NCBI GenBank assembly: GCA_963780755.1
Contig: CAWACX010000001.1
Coordinates: forward strand, 186,001-250,000
Source: JALYNX01 sp963780755
Lineage (GTDB): Bacteria > Actinomycetota > Acidimicrobiia > Spongiisociales > ZC4RG35
Length of the DNA stretch: 64,000 nt
Direction: 5' to 3'
Position 1 is the first letter of the stretch. The number at the start of each line of letters is the position of its first letter. A program made the position numbers and the translations under genes. The notes beneath the pieces are model-generated. The model was not told the DNA's origin. It worked only from the letters and a program-made list of their open reading frames with translations, and did not search any database. This document shows positions 17,039-26,738 of this stretch, piece after piece.

Positions 17039-18277
17039 ATGACGTGCGCGCGCAGCCGGATCAGGGTGGCGGTGCTCGGGGCCGGGTTGCAGGGAAGCTG
17101 TGTGGCCGATGGATTTGGCCGCCGGCGGTGCATCACGTCGATCTCTACGACCGCAATCCCGACTGCGATGATGGGGGCATCGCTGCACAACGAGGGCAAG
17201 GTCCACCTCGGTTATGTGTATGCCAACGATCGGACCTTGCGCACCGCGGAGACGATGGTGGAAGGGGCAGCCGACCTTCGGCCCGCTCCTCGAGCGATGG
17301 CTGGAGATCCCGATGTCGCAGCTCCCGATCTCGACCGCTTTCAACTATGCGGTGCACCGTGACAGCCTGCTCTCGGTCGACGAATTCGAGATCCACCTGA
17401 AGCGGACCCATGACGTCGGCGTCGGTCGGATCAGGGGCGGCGAGTATTTCGGGGTCGACCTGGACGCGCGCGCCTGAGAGGCTCTCCCCGCTCGAGCTCG
17501 AAGCCGACTATGACCCGGCGGTCGTCGAGGCGGTATTTCGCACCGACGAGGTCGGGATCGACCCGACGGGCCTCGCCGAATTGGTGCGGGCCCGGGTCAG
17601 CGGATCCCGGATCATACCCCGATTCGACACCGAGGTGCTGGGGGTGCGGAGTGACGGCGAGAGGTTGGCGGTAGAGAGCACGAGCCAAGGGGAGTCGGCG
17701 ACGGTCGACTACGACCACGTGGTCAACGCCCTGTGGGGCGGCCGGCTGGCCGTCGACGCCACGATGGGGATCACCCCGGAGCGGCCATGGCTGTTTCGGG
17801 TGAAGCACTACCTGCGTGGTCGAGTTCACCGGGGCCTCATTTCCCGTCGACGACGATCGTTCTCGGCCCGTTCGGCGACATCCTGGACTATGGCAACGGG
17901 ACGTTCTACCTGTCCTGGTATCCGAGCGGGCTTCAGGGGTCCTCGTCAGAGATCGAGGTCCCGGAATGGCTCTTGGACCCTGCCACCGGCCGCCGAGGGC
18001 CAGATCCAGAAAGGGATAATCTCGTGGCCTGTCCACGATCGTCCCGAGACTTGGCGACCTGTTCGGCTGGAGCGCTGAGCAAGGCTGAGCTGCAGGGAGG
18101 GCTGATCTTCGCCTGGGGAGCAACCGACATCGACGACCCGGCGAGCGAGCTCCACGACCGTCATGCGATCGGGCCCAAGTCGGTTGGTCGATATCACACC
18201 ATCGACACCGGAAAGCTGACGACCGCTCCTCTTTACGCGCGGATGGTGGGGGAGCAGGATCCGGCGCCGTTCGATGA
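17039..18277 (+). CDS. FAD-dependent oxidoreductase, DAO family (several frame breaks)
   Basis: The N-terminus RVAVLGAGLQGSCVA is the dinucleotide-binding fold of the D-amino-acid-oxidase group. Later pieces in three frames read GASLHNEGKVHLGYVYANDR, FNYAVHRDSLLSVDEF, VDYDHVVNALWGGRLAVDAT, PFGDILDYGNGTFYLSWYPS and GRYHTIDTGKLTTAPLYARM. Together they give about 410 residues with at least five frame changes. The LHNEGKVHLG stretch recurs in FAD oxidoreductases that I have seen placed in polysaccharide loci, where the substrate is not established. The end is placed at a TGA that overlaps the ATG of the next glycosyltransferase, but the last frame is uncertain. It is divergent from rfbC. Confidence 0.7.
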
Positions 18278-19290
18278 CGCCTCTGGTGACGATCGGCGTC
18301 CCTGTGTACCGGGGAGAGGAGCATCTCGACCGAGGCCGTCGAGTCGATACAGGCCCAGACCATGGACGATTGGCAGGTTGTCTGTCTCCATCGACGGGCC
18401 GGATCCGGCCTGTGAGCGCATGTGCGGCGGCTTCCTCGACGACCCGCGATTCGAGGTCTCCATTCGACCTCGACGGCTGGGATGGGCGCGCAACATCGAA
18501 TGGCTTCAGCAGCAGGCCGACGGCGAGTTCTGGTACTACCACCAGCAGGACGATCTGGTCGATCCCACTTATCTCGAGTGTACTGATCGAGACCGCGACG
18601 AGGCACGCCCGAAGCAGCGGTGGTCTTCGCCGACATCGACACTTTGGCACCCGTGAATACCATTTCACCCAGCCATCTGTCGTCGGTGGCCCGGTCGCCC
18701 GTCAGTTGGCCCTCCTCGACGACCACTTTGCGGGTGTGGCTTTCCGCGGCCTGACACAGGGTGGCGGCCTTGCGGGACACCGGTGGCGGGATCATTCCCA
18801 ACGATCGCGACGATTTCGCGGTCGACATGGTGTGGATGGCGGTGATGGCCACTTGGGGAGATCTGATCCGGGTGCCCGAGGTCCTCTATCGAAAGCGATA
18901 CCACGAGCAGTAACTCCCATGGCGACTGGTTGAGCTGGGACCGACCGAGGCGTCGTTCAGCTGGGTTGCACACTGTCACGACATGCTGGATGTCGCGATG
19001 CGAGGTCCCGGCCGAGCGAGCGTAACGATGGGAGCTGTGGCAGGCGACGCGTGATCAGCCTGACGGCCTCCAAGCCACTGCGTATCTCCCCTGGGTCCAG
19101 AGCTGACCGATGCAGGAGCGCACGGGAATGGTCGACGGCCTTCTGCAACGTGATCAACCGTTTGGGGCGGGTCGACCTTGCCCGCCTTCTCGGGAGCAGC
19201 CTGGAGGAGGTCCGGAGCATGTCGTTGGATCTCGCCCGGGCACGGCCTGACCGGCTCACAGACGGTCATAGCTCTACCAGTTGGGGGTGA
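18274..19290 (+). CDS. GT2 family glycosyltransferase (frame breaks)
   Basis: Begins MTPLVTIGVPVYRGEEHL, the start of a GT2 domain, then after a frame change continues SIDGPDPACERMCGGFLDDP, RLGWARNIEWLQQQADGEFW and YYHQQDDLVDPTYLE, where QQDD takes the place of the DXD motif. A further frame gives DDFAVDMVWMAVMATWGDLI and VPEVLYRKRYHE, which is the usual end of the catalytic domain in this subgroup, followed by an alpha-helical C-terminal extension ending near 19290. At least four frame changes are needed. The end overlaps the convergent C-methyltransferase by about 17 bp. Donor and acceptor are unknown. Confidence 0.68.
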
Positions 19291-20575
19291 GGAAGCGCCC
19301 ACCCCGGTCCCGGAACTCCTTCTCGGGCCATGATCTCCTCTGCATGGTTCCATGCGAGCAACAGCAGCACGTCGGGGTCCTCATCGCCAGCGCCGAGGGA
19401 GGGCGGATCAGCTGATGGGTCCCCGGGATGTGGAGGCCCTTGCTTGGCCGGGGTGGAGTCGAGTACCACAGGCAACATGCTGGTGTCGATGTCGGAGTAG
19501 TTGAGACGACGTTCCCTTGGCTGGGGCCCCATAGCCGACCACTTTCGTCCCCGAAGCTCGGAGCTCGGAGAGACGAGATTGGAGGGCGGCGCCTAGCTCG
19601 ACCACTCGAGACGAGACAGGGACGCGACCGCTCGGTCTCCGAGCCTGGAAGTCAGCTCCCTGCAGATCTCCTCCTCGACCTGTGCTGAATGCCCTCGCCA
19701 TGGACCACAGTGCCCCGGATGCTGCCGCCATGAACCGGGACGAACTGGATCCGTTCGAGGCGCATGCCATGCCGATCGAAGAGGTGTGCCAGCGGGCGAA
19801 TCGCGAAGTAGGAGAGATGCTCGTGATAGATGGTGTCGTACTCCGACTTCATCAGCAATTCGCCCAGGTACGGCACCTCGAAAACAAAGGCCCCGTGGTC
19901 TGCGAGTAGGGCCCGGATGCCGCGACAGACTTCATCGAGGTCGTCGATGTGCCCGAGAACGTTGCAGCCGACGATCAGGTCGGCCTTACCCCGACTCGGA
20001 CGATCTGCGAGCCACAACCTCGGTGAAGAACTCGGCGATGGTCGGGACTCCTCGGGCCGCCGCCATCACCGAGACGTTTCGCGCAGGGTCGACCCCCAGA
20101 ATCGCAGGCCACGGCCCTGCAAGGCGGCGAGAGCAGTGCCGTCGTTGGAGCCGATTTCGACTACCAGGCCATTGGGCCTGGCGAACTCGTCGGCATTCTC
20201 CACGATCAACCTCGCGAAATGATCGCGGCATGCTCGTCGAACTCGATGTGAAGAACAGATACGAGCGGAACAGAGGACTCGGGAGGCACGACATGGCCCA
20301 GCTGGGCGAGACCGCAGATCTCGCAAAGGCGCAGCGAGAGTGGATATCGGGGTTCTGGGTCGTGGAGGTCGTCCTGGCTCAGGTAGGCGTTGGCAGGCGG
20401 GAGGTCACCGAGAGAGAGGATCTCCCCGGAGGTGCGTCGAGCCGCACACCCGGCACGTTGAGCGCTCCCATGAGTCGACATCTGCTTGTCCCGGGACGAG
20501 TCTCGGATAGTCCCTCCGGACCCAGTCGGCCAGGGCACGAGCTGGCGACTGGCCGGGGTCGCTGACGATGCTCAC
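19274..20575 (-). CDS. C-methyltransferase-like protein with N-terminal zinc-binding domain (frame breaks)
   Basis: Related to NDP-hexose C-methyltransferases (Methyltransf_13, _23 and _14 in order). The N-terminal part has CRVCGSTHLRG, then LGDLPPANAYLSQDDL and LRLCEICGLAQLGHVV, giving the four cysteines of the zinc site. The SAM domain follows with GLVVEIGSNDGTALAALQGRG and LIVGCNVLGHIDDLDEV, and FVFEVPYLGELLM with YDTIYHEHLSYFA, the family's catalytic Glu/His region. The last domain has KVVGYGAPAKGTSS and LLLAWNHAEEIMA, ending GGRFLTPNW at 19274. GTG at 20575 overlaps the upstream methyltransferase stop. About 430 residues are recovered after four or five frame changes. It would methylate a carbon of a keto-sugar, making a branched deoxysugar. 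Confidence 0.78.
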
Positions 20576-21300
20576 TGCGACCTCCGTAGGTATCCGCCCG
20601 GATTCCATGTCAACAGGAGCTTTTGCCGCGACAGGTCAGGCGAGAATTCGGGCCGCTCACGTGTGAATTGGGCGACAGCCTCGGCTGGTCCGGGGCCGAA
20701 GTCCGCGTAGACGGGGTGCCCGTTGATGTTGGTGTCCTCGACAATGAGGTAGGACTCAGGCGAGACCACATCGGCCCAGAGCCTCAATTCGGCCAGAACG
20801 TGGTCCTTCGTGTGATCGGAGTCGAGGATGACCATCGCGGTGGCATCGTCGGGAACATCGGCCAGCACGCGGTCCCGCACTTCTGCGTCCGCAGACGACC
20901 CGATCACTTTCGTGAGCCGTCGGTGAGAGACATCCTCGGCTCGATCGGTGATGTCGATAGTGACCACGTCGGCCTATGCCGATGAACTCACAAATATCCG
21001 CCAGGTAGAGGGCACTCCCCCCGTATGCAGTCCCTGTCTCGATGATCAAGTCGGGCCGCACCTCGTGGATGATCTCTTGATATATCCAAAGGTCAAGAGG
21101 GCACTTCCATGTCGTAACTCCGCGGTACGTCAGCCGCCTCCAGGTCGAGTCGTCTGTGTAGTAGAGCCTGTGGAACTGATCGATCACCGCAGCCCGAAGT
21201 TGCGGGGGTATGTCGACCTCTCCTGTCGGCGAGTAAGGGAGCCCAGACAGAGTCCGGGTCGCCGTCCTTACACGGCGGTCGTTGAGCCAACCCGTGTCAC
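20572..21300 (-). CDS. SAM-dependent methyltransferase, CmcI/rhamnosyl O-methyltransferase type (frame breaks)
   Basis: A second member of the cephalosporin-hydroxylase-like methyltransferase group in this locus. It shows TTWKCPLDLWIYQEIIHEVR, then DLIIETGTAYGGSALYLADI (SAM binding). After a frame change near 20970 it continues as VTIDITDRAEDVSHRRLTKV, VILDSDHTKDHVLAELRLW (metal and catalytic Asp region) and LIVEDTNINGHPV, ending LLLTWNPGGYLRRSQ. The GTG at 21300 overlaps the upstream glycosyltransferase stop (GTGA) but is out of frame with the core, so another break near 21280 is likely. Related enzymes methylate rhamnose hydroxyls in mycobacterial glycolipids, which fits the rhamnose genes nearby. 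Confidence 0.75.
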
Positions 21301-22878
21301 ACCTCCGCTTCGCTGGGCAGCGCCCGAAGTCCTGCAAAGAAACGGTCTGCGTCTGTCGAAACCGCGGTGCCGAGACGCTGGTCCATGTCGGCATCTATGG
21401 CACGGTTGCGGGTCACCCACTGGACGAGGGGCAGTTCCGACATGAGGTGTTCGGGCATCGTTGCGATCGCCTCGTATCCGATCGCACCACTGTCGATCAG
21501 CCGTTGCAGTGAGGCGGCCAGGGCCGTTCCGAAGTACCGGGATCGACAGGGCAAGGCCGCCCTGCATGAACTCCTCTTCAGGTCGGCTCAACGCCTCGGC
21601 GTTCTTCTCGGCCTGGGTGGGGGTGCGGTGGATCACGACCTGTGTATTCCGATAGAGAACGGGCTGGTCGGCGAACGATTCGATTAGCACACAGGTGCGG
21701 GCATACATCGAGAGGTCGAGATATGGGGTGGGATCGACAGCCACGAACGCTGTCCGTCTGAGCACGATCGGACCGGCAAAGCCAAAGGTCGACAACAGCC
21801 CTTGCCTGCTCGCGGCCTCCACGAGGGTAGAGAACAAATGGTGCCCTTCAGGGGGAAGGTCGATCGGGATCGATCCCGCGACCTCTGGGCTTGGCGACCC
21901 GTCGAGTCGCATGCGTCGCTTGGAGTACAGGAGTACTGGCGCGCGGGCGGCACGGACATCATCAAGGACCGTCTCCAAGGATCCGGAGATCAGACAGTCG
22001 TCATTGCCGACCAGCCACATGTATTCGCCGCGGCAGGGCTCACTTGCAGCCAACACATTTCGTTCCAACCCGATGTTGGATGGCTGGACCCGGAGGGAGG
22101 CGAACCGATGTTTTTCGACGAAAGTCAATGCCACCTCCACGGTTTCTGGGTCGGGCGAGGCATCGTCGGTGATGCAGAGTTCGACCATGCCCGACGGGCA
22201 TGCCGCGACTTCGCCGGCGATGCTTTTCAGTAGTTCGGAGAGAGCATCGGGCCGGTTATACGAGGGAATCGCGATGCTCAGCAGCGGAGAGTCGACCTGG
22301 TTGTGCGCGGCCGCACGGAGGCGGGGGCTGGCTAGCAGGGCCTGGCGACCCTGGTGGGCAAGCTTGTCAGTCATCGCCCGAGTCGCAGTTAGGCCGATCC
22401 GTGTCACCTCGTGTGCGCCGGCAAGGGCTTCGAGCCGGGAGTGCATGTCACCCATGGCCGCGGACTGGGAGGCGGTGTCGGTTGTGTGGGAGCGCTCGAC
22501 GCCGCGCACCCGCTCGACCAACCGCTCCTCTAGTGACGCGGCCTCAGAGCGGAGACGCTCGAGGGCCTGTTCTTGGTGGACGTCGACCTCCTGCAACCTT
22601 TCGTCCACGGCCCGCAGTCCCTCTATTTCCATCAAGGCTTTGGCAGTCACGCGGTCGGTATGACGTGAGGCTCGACCAATCGTCAGCGTGGTAGATCGCA
22701 ACTCCAGAAAGGCCTTGGCCAGCAACAAGTTTCCCAGTCCGACCAATGCCACACCGACGACGCCTAGCGAGGAGCTTTCGCTCGCGATTGCAATTGCGAT
22801 GAGGGCCCATCCCACGACCATCCCGGCCAGCAAAGAGATCCGCAACCAGCGGTTGGCGACTACCCGGTCCGCTCTCAT
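21297..22878 (-). CDS. Membrane-anchored GT2 glycosyltransferase with coiled coil (one frame break)
   Basis: Starts at ATG 22878. Two N-terminal hydrophobic segments (about residues 12-53) are followed by roughly 130 residues of charged, heptad-like sequence (for example QEQALERLRSEAASLEERL) that probably forms a coiled coil. The GT2 domain follows from about residue 200: LLSIAIPSYNRPDALSELLK, LCITDDASPDPETV, and GEYMWLVGNDDCLI with a DD in the metal-binding position. A frame change near 21540 joins the end PEHLMSELPLVQWVTRNRAI. About 525 residues in all. The ATG overlaps the stop of the preceding gene by 4 bp, so both membrane-anchored transferases are coupled. The coiled coil suggests self-assembly or a partner, possibly a chain-length role; this is inference. 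Confidence 0.78.
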
Positions 22879-24125
22879 GTCTGCCGCCTACGATCCAATA
22901 TGCCGAGCAGGGCCTGAGCCGAGCGCTGCTCGCTGGGGTTCACCGGATCGATTGACACGTGGTGGGCGAAAAAGCTCTCGGTGCGAGACCTCGTGTAGCC
23001 CCCATTGTCGAGGGCTCGGACCGCATGGGCTAGCTCATCTCTCGACCTGGAAGTCTCGAACGCGCCCATCGGCTCGGTGAAGGTCCGCACCTCTTCCCCA
23101 TGTGGGTTGTGATAGATGAAGGGCACCCCTCGCGCCATGGCTTCGAACGGCATGGTGCTGAACCGGCTGATCAGGACAGTGGAATGGGGGAGGAGCCGTG
23201 AAGCCGAGATGGAGGTGACTCGACTCGACTTGATCCGCGACTTCTCAGCGGGGTGTGTGGAGATCACATAGGGGATCCCGGCCTGCTCGCACCCCGAGAT
23301 GGCAGTTTCCAGCCAAAGTCTGCGGTCCTCGGTCCGCACGCCGTAGACGAAATTGAGGTTGATCACCGCCAACGACTCGGCAGGAGCGACCGGGGGAGCC
23401 CACCAGAGGCGTTCCAGCCGAGTGCTACCAACGATCGTGGTCTCTCGATCGCCCAGGGCATCGGCGTCGAATTGGCCCTGACACAACACCAGATCGATGT
23501 TCCGGTACGGCCGGCGCTCTTGCGGAGTGTCGGCATCCCAGAAGTCCTGAGCCCCCTCGACCTTTCCGACGACAGGGATCCCCAACTGGCGACAGCGCTC
23601 GACGAAGGGACCGAGACTGCCGGTGTCCTTCATCACGAACACCGCCGACACATGACCCGTGAGTTCGTCCGGTTCGGGGAGGGCGTGGACCTCGAGGCCT
23701 GGATAGCTGGAGAGCGCCTGCCAGGTCCGGGACCAAGGGGAGGGACCGATTGCGATCCTGGCTGGGATGCCCATCCGCTCCAGCTCGGAAGCCAGGGGCA
23801 CCACCTCGGCCAGGTGGTAGTCGGCCGCGGGGACCAACAGGACCGACTTGGTCGGGTGAGGTACCCAGGGGAGAGTCGTCGGGTTCCAGGGGCGACGGGT
23901 CTCATCTGCAACCACCAGGTCCAGGATCCCGGGCCCGATGTCCGGCTCTCCGCCACCTCGATCGGGCCGGGCTCGGAGCAAGAACACCGCACCGAGAAAG
24001 ACGATCACCGCCACCAGCACCGCTCGCAGGAGCGGATCGAGATCGTCCCAAACCCACGCCAAGACCCCCGCTCCGGCGGCAACGAGAGCGGCAGTCAAGA
24101 TGCGGGTTCTGGTCGGTGATGCCAT
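22875..24125 (-). CDS. Membrane-anchored GT-B-like glycosyltransferase or glycerophosphotransferase-like protein
   Basis: An intact protein of 416 residues. Two N-terminal membrane helices (about residues 9-25 and 33-51) precede a soluble domain with a Rossmann-like first half (SVLLVPAADYHLAEVVPLAS) and a second half with STHPAEKSRIKSS, VLISRFSTMPFEAMARGVPF and IYHNPHGEE. The S-T-x-x-x-E-A-x-x-x-G-x-P pattern is that of retaining or CDP-glycerol-type GT-B enzymes, where Glu contacts the donor. I do not recognise a named family. The start is isolated by 120 bp from the divergent M23 peptidase, so this gene probably heads the minus-strand operon that runs down to 19274. Confidence 0.65.
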   Translation of the reverse strand: MASPTRTRILTAALVAAGAGVLAWVWDDLDPLLRAVLVAVIVFLGAVFLLRARPDRGGGEPDIGPGILDLVVADETRRPWNPTTLPWVPHPTKSVLLVPAADYHLAEVVPLASELERMGIPARIAIGPSPWSRTWQALSSYPGLEVHALPEPDELTGHVSAVFVMKDTGSLGPFVERCRQLGIPVVGKVEGAQDFWDADTPQERRPYRNIDLVLCQGQFDADALGDRETTIVGSTRLERLWWAPPVAPAESLAVINLNFVYGVRTEDRRLWLETAISGCEQAGIPYVISTHPAEKSRIKSSRVTSISASRLLPHSTVLISRFSTMPFEAMARGVPFIYHNPHGEEVRTFTEPMGAFETSRSRDELAHAVRALDNGGYTRSRTESFFAHHVSIDPVNPSEQRSAQALLGILDRRRQT

Positions 24126-24245
24126 GGTGAGGGGCGAAACGGTACCTGTGCCTCGGTGGCGCGGTCAGGTTTAGAAGTTCAAGTGCCCGGGGTAGGGGGC
24201 CGATACGGATGGTCTGTTGCTGAGTCAATGCAAGCGGGAGAGTCA

Positions 24246-25322
24246 GTGCGAAGGGTGACCGCGCTGTTGGCGACGCTGTTCGTCGTCGTTGGCTTTGCTC
24301 TGCCCGCAGCGGCAGCTTTCGACCCGCTGCAGATCGACTTTCCGCTCGATGGGCCGCATCGCATCACTGACAGCTTCGGTGATTGCCGGGGCGCCAATTG
24401 CGCCCGAGCCCACGAAGGTGTCGACATCATGTCCACCGGGGGGAAGGGGATACCTGTAGTCGCTGCTGCCGACGGGGTGGTGGATTGGGTACCGACCCAG
24501 TGTTGCGGTCTCGGCATCGATCATGGTGACGGCTGGCAGACCCGCTATATCCACCTCAACAACGACACCCAGGCCGCCAACGGGTCGTATACCGACGATG
24601 GCAAGGGCTGGGGTATCGCCCCCGGGATCGTCGACGGCACCGTGGTGACCAAAGGCCAGCTCATTGGTTGGTCCGGCGACTCGGGCAATGCCGAGAGCAC
24701 CTCACCACACCTCCACTTCGAGATCCGGAGGAACGGGACTGCCATCGACCCCTATCCCTACCTGCTCAAGGCTGCCGGTGCTTGGCAGGGATATTTCATC
24801 GATGATGACGGGTCGGTCCACCAGAACAACATCGACAAGATCTACGTCGCCAAGATCACATTGGGATGCAATCCACCGCTGAACACGATGTTCTGCCCGC
24901 AGCGGAACATCACCAGGGGGGAGATGGCTGCGTTCATTGCAAGGGCCCTGCATCTGACAGAAATGAGTGGCGTTCCGGCCTACAACGACGTCGACGGTCA
25001 CCTCTTCGAAATTGCGATCGACAAGATCCAGACTGCCGGGATCGGCTTCGGCTGCGACGCAGACAGCTTCTGTCCCGATCGACCGCTCGAGCGCGACGAG
25101 ATGGCGGAGCTATTGGTTCGAGCCTTCGGCTACCAGAACGAAGCCGGGACCAACTTCTTCACCGATGACGAAGGCAACCCGTTCGAGGAGTCGATCAACA
25201 AGCTGGCGAGTGCCGGGATCACCGTTGGCTGCAACCCCCCGACCAACGACCAGTTCTGCCCCGACCGCAACCTGTCACGCGGAGAGATGGCGACGTTCTT
25301 CGTGAGGTCGCTCGGTCTCTAG
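24246..25322 (+). CDS. Secreted M23 (LytM-type) peptidase with three SLH-like repeats
   Basis: A secreted murein-hydrolase-like protein of 358 residues. GTG at 24246 follows gcgggagag and gives a clean signal peptide (RRVTALLATLFVVVGFALPAAAA); an ATG at 24228 is the alternative. The M23 domain has RAHEGVDIM (zinc His and Asp) and SPHLHFEI (the HxH motif), with the active-site cleft region GLGIDHGDGWQTRYIHL. Three repeats of about 55 residues follow: ITLGCNPPLNTMFCP..., IGFGCDADSFCP... and ITVGCNPPTNDQFCP..., each ending in a (R)GEMA or RDEMA helix. The gene is intact. Its TAG stop is part of a palindromic CTAG shared with the convergent glycosyltransferase. Probable cell-wall remodelling enzyme fixed to the surface by its repeats. 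Confidence 0.88.
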   Translation: MRRVTALLATLFVVVGFALPAAAAFDPLQIDFPLDGPHRITDSFGDCRGANCARAHEGVDIMSTGGKGIPVVAAADGVVDWVPTQCCGLGIDHGDGWQTRYIHLNNDTQAANGSYTDDGKGWGIAPGIVDGTVVTKGQLIGWSGDSGNAESTSPHLHFEIRRNGTAIDPYPYLLKAAGAWQGYFIDDDGSVHQNNIDKIYVAKITLGCNPPLNTMFCPQRNITRGEMAAFIARALHLTEMSGVPAYNDVDGHLFEIAIDKIQTAGIGFGCDADSFCPDRPLERDEMAELLVRAFGYQNEAGTNFFTDDEGNPFEESINKLASAGITVGCNPPTNDQFCPDRNLSRGEMATFFVRSLGL

Positions 25323-26738
25323 TCGACCACGTCGTAATACTCGGAGACCACTTCCAGGCGGCGCTTCCGATATTCCTCGCTCGAGTCGGGGAGCAGATGC
25401 TCGAAGGGGGCGCCCAGGTCGAGATCAGACCGGCTCAACTCGGTGGTGATCGCCAGCGGCAATGGGCCTCCGCCAATTGGAGTCTCAGGGACGTCGACCA
25501 ATCGCACCTCGGTTCTCTTCCCTCTCGCCGCCGGCTCCCTTCCCAGCATCCGCTTCAGCGAGTCGGTGCGCTCCTCACCGATGGCGACCTTGACCGAGTC
25601 TTTCGCCCTTTGCACCGTGTCTGCGATCGCCACCGACGGTTTGCGCCGGCGGGTATCGAAGCCCGTAGCCAATGCGACCACGGTGGATGCCGTCTGTTCT
25701 GCGCCGACAACCTCCGAACGGGTGGCGGCTGCGGCTGCGGCGAGCTCGGCGCGTTTCCCGGGTACTAAGAGCTGCTGCAGAGCCGTGACAACAGCCTCCG
25801 GCTGGTCGTCCGCGGCGTTCACCCCGATCCCGAGCTCGGTGAGTCTGCGGGCCCTCGCGACCTGGTCGTCGGTTCGGGTGGATGTGTTGGCGACGAACAA
25901 CGAAGGCACCCCTGATGGCACGAGCTCGTGAACGGCGTTGTACCCGGCGGAGCTGACCGCCAAGTCGAATGCCGACAGGTAGGCCACCAGCGGATAGATC
26001 CCTTCGAGGTGGGTGATCCGGTCGGCGGTTGCGAAATCGAGGCGGTTCCGAGCAACGGCCGGCGAGGTCACGGCGAGGTGGAAGTCGGTATTCGACAACA
26101 GGGTTTCGATTGCCACCGATCCCGGGCCGGCCACGTCACCGAGCATCCCGGATCCCAGGGTTATCAAGGCGATCTCGGCGTCGAGGGGGAGACCGAGTGC
26201 CGCGCGGGCGTCGGCACACGGCAGAGGGTCGAGGACCTCGATCAGGCTCACCGGCGCCACACGCTCGACATTGCGGGCGCCTGCAGTGGGACCACGGTCC
26301 ATACCGGCGAGGTCCCCGGGCTCGATCACGAGGTCAAAATGGCCGGCTCGGCGCAACTGGCCGGTGTTGGTCCCCTCCTGCCACATCCCCCGCCGCAGCC
26401 AGGAAAAGGCGACGTCACGAAGCCGCGGCCGATGCCATCGCGATTCCCGGATAGACCGCGACGCCGTCGAACAGGACCACCTCGGCTCCGATCTCCTCGA
26501 CGATTGCGATGAGGCGGTCGCGCAAGTAGCCGTGCCATTCCCGGCCGGCGATCCATGGCTTGTCATAACTGGGGGCGTATTCGCCTCGTAATCCGAGGCC
26601 CAGCGCAAGCGGCAGCCCGACCGAGAGCGAGAAGAGTGTCGGATGATCCTCGCTTCCCAGTGAGAGCCCGATGGCGGCCTGTCGGGTGAGGTGGCCCATG
26701 CCGGTCCCGTTGCTGGTGACGAGGAGGACGCTGGTCAT
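25319..26738 (-). CDS. MurG-like GT28/GT-B glycosyltransferase (one frame break)
   Basis: Starts MTSVLLVTSNGTGMGHLTRQ, the glycine-rich N-terminal loop of MurG-type transferases. The C-terminal domain has LAVSSAGYNAVHELVPSGVP and DDQVARARRLTELG, the donor-sugar motif of family GT28. A frame change near 26430 separates the first 100 residues from the rest. The recovered length of about 472 residues includes an extra tail of roughly 90 residues after the GT28 domain, which is not usual for MurG. ATG at 26738 overlaps the upstream stop by 4 bp, so it is the last of a three-gene glycosyltransferase set (29224-30964, 26735-29227, this gene). Substrate unknown. Confidence 0.8.

Noticed and set aside
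17431..18852. A 473-codon minus-strand frame opposite the FAD oxidoreductase and GT2 genes
   Set aside because: It appears longer than the real genes only because those are cut by frame breaks; its sequence is low in complexity and unrelated to any family.
14529..21300. A pseudogene island created by decay or transposition
   Set aside because: No insertion sequence, large deletion or stop-rich drift is seen. Motifs and gene overlaps survive every break, which fits sequencing indels better.
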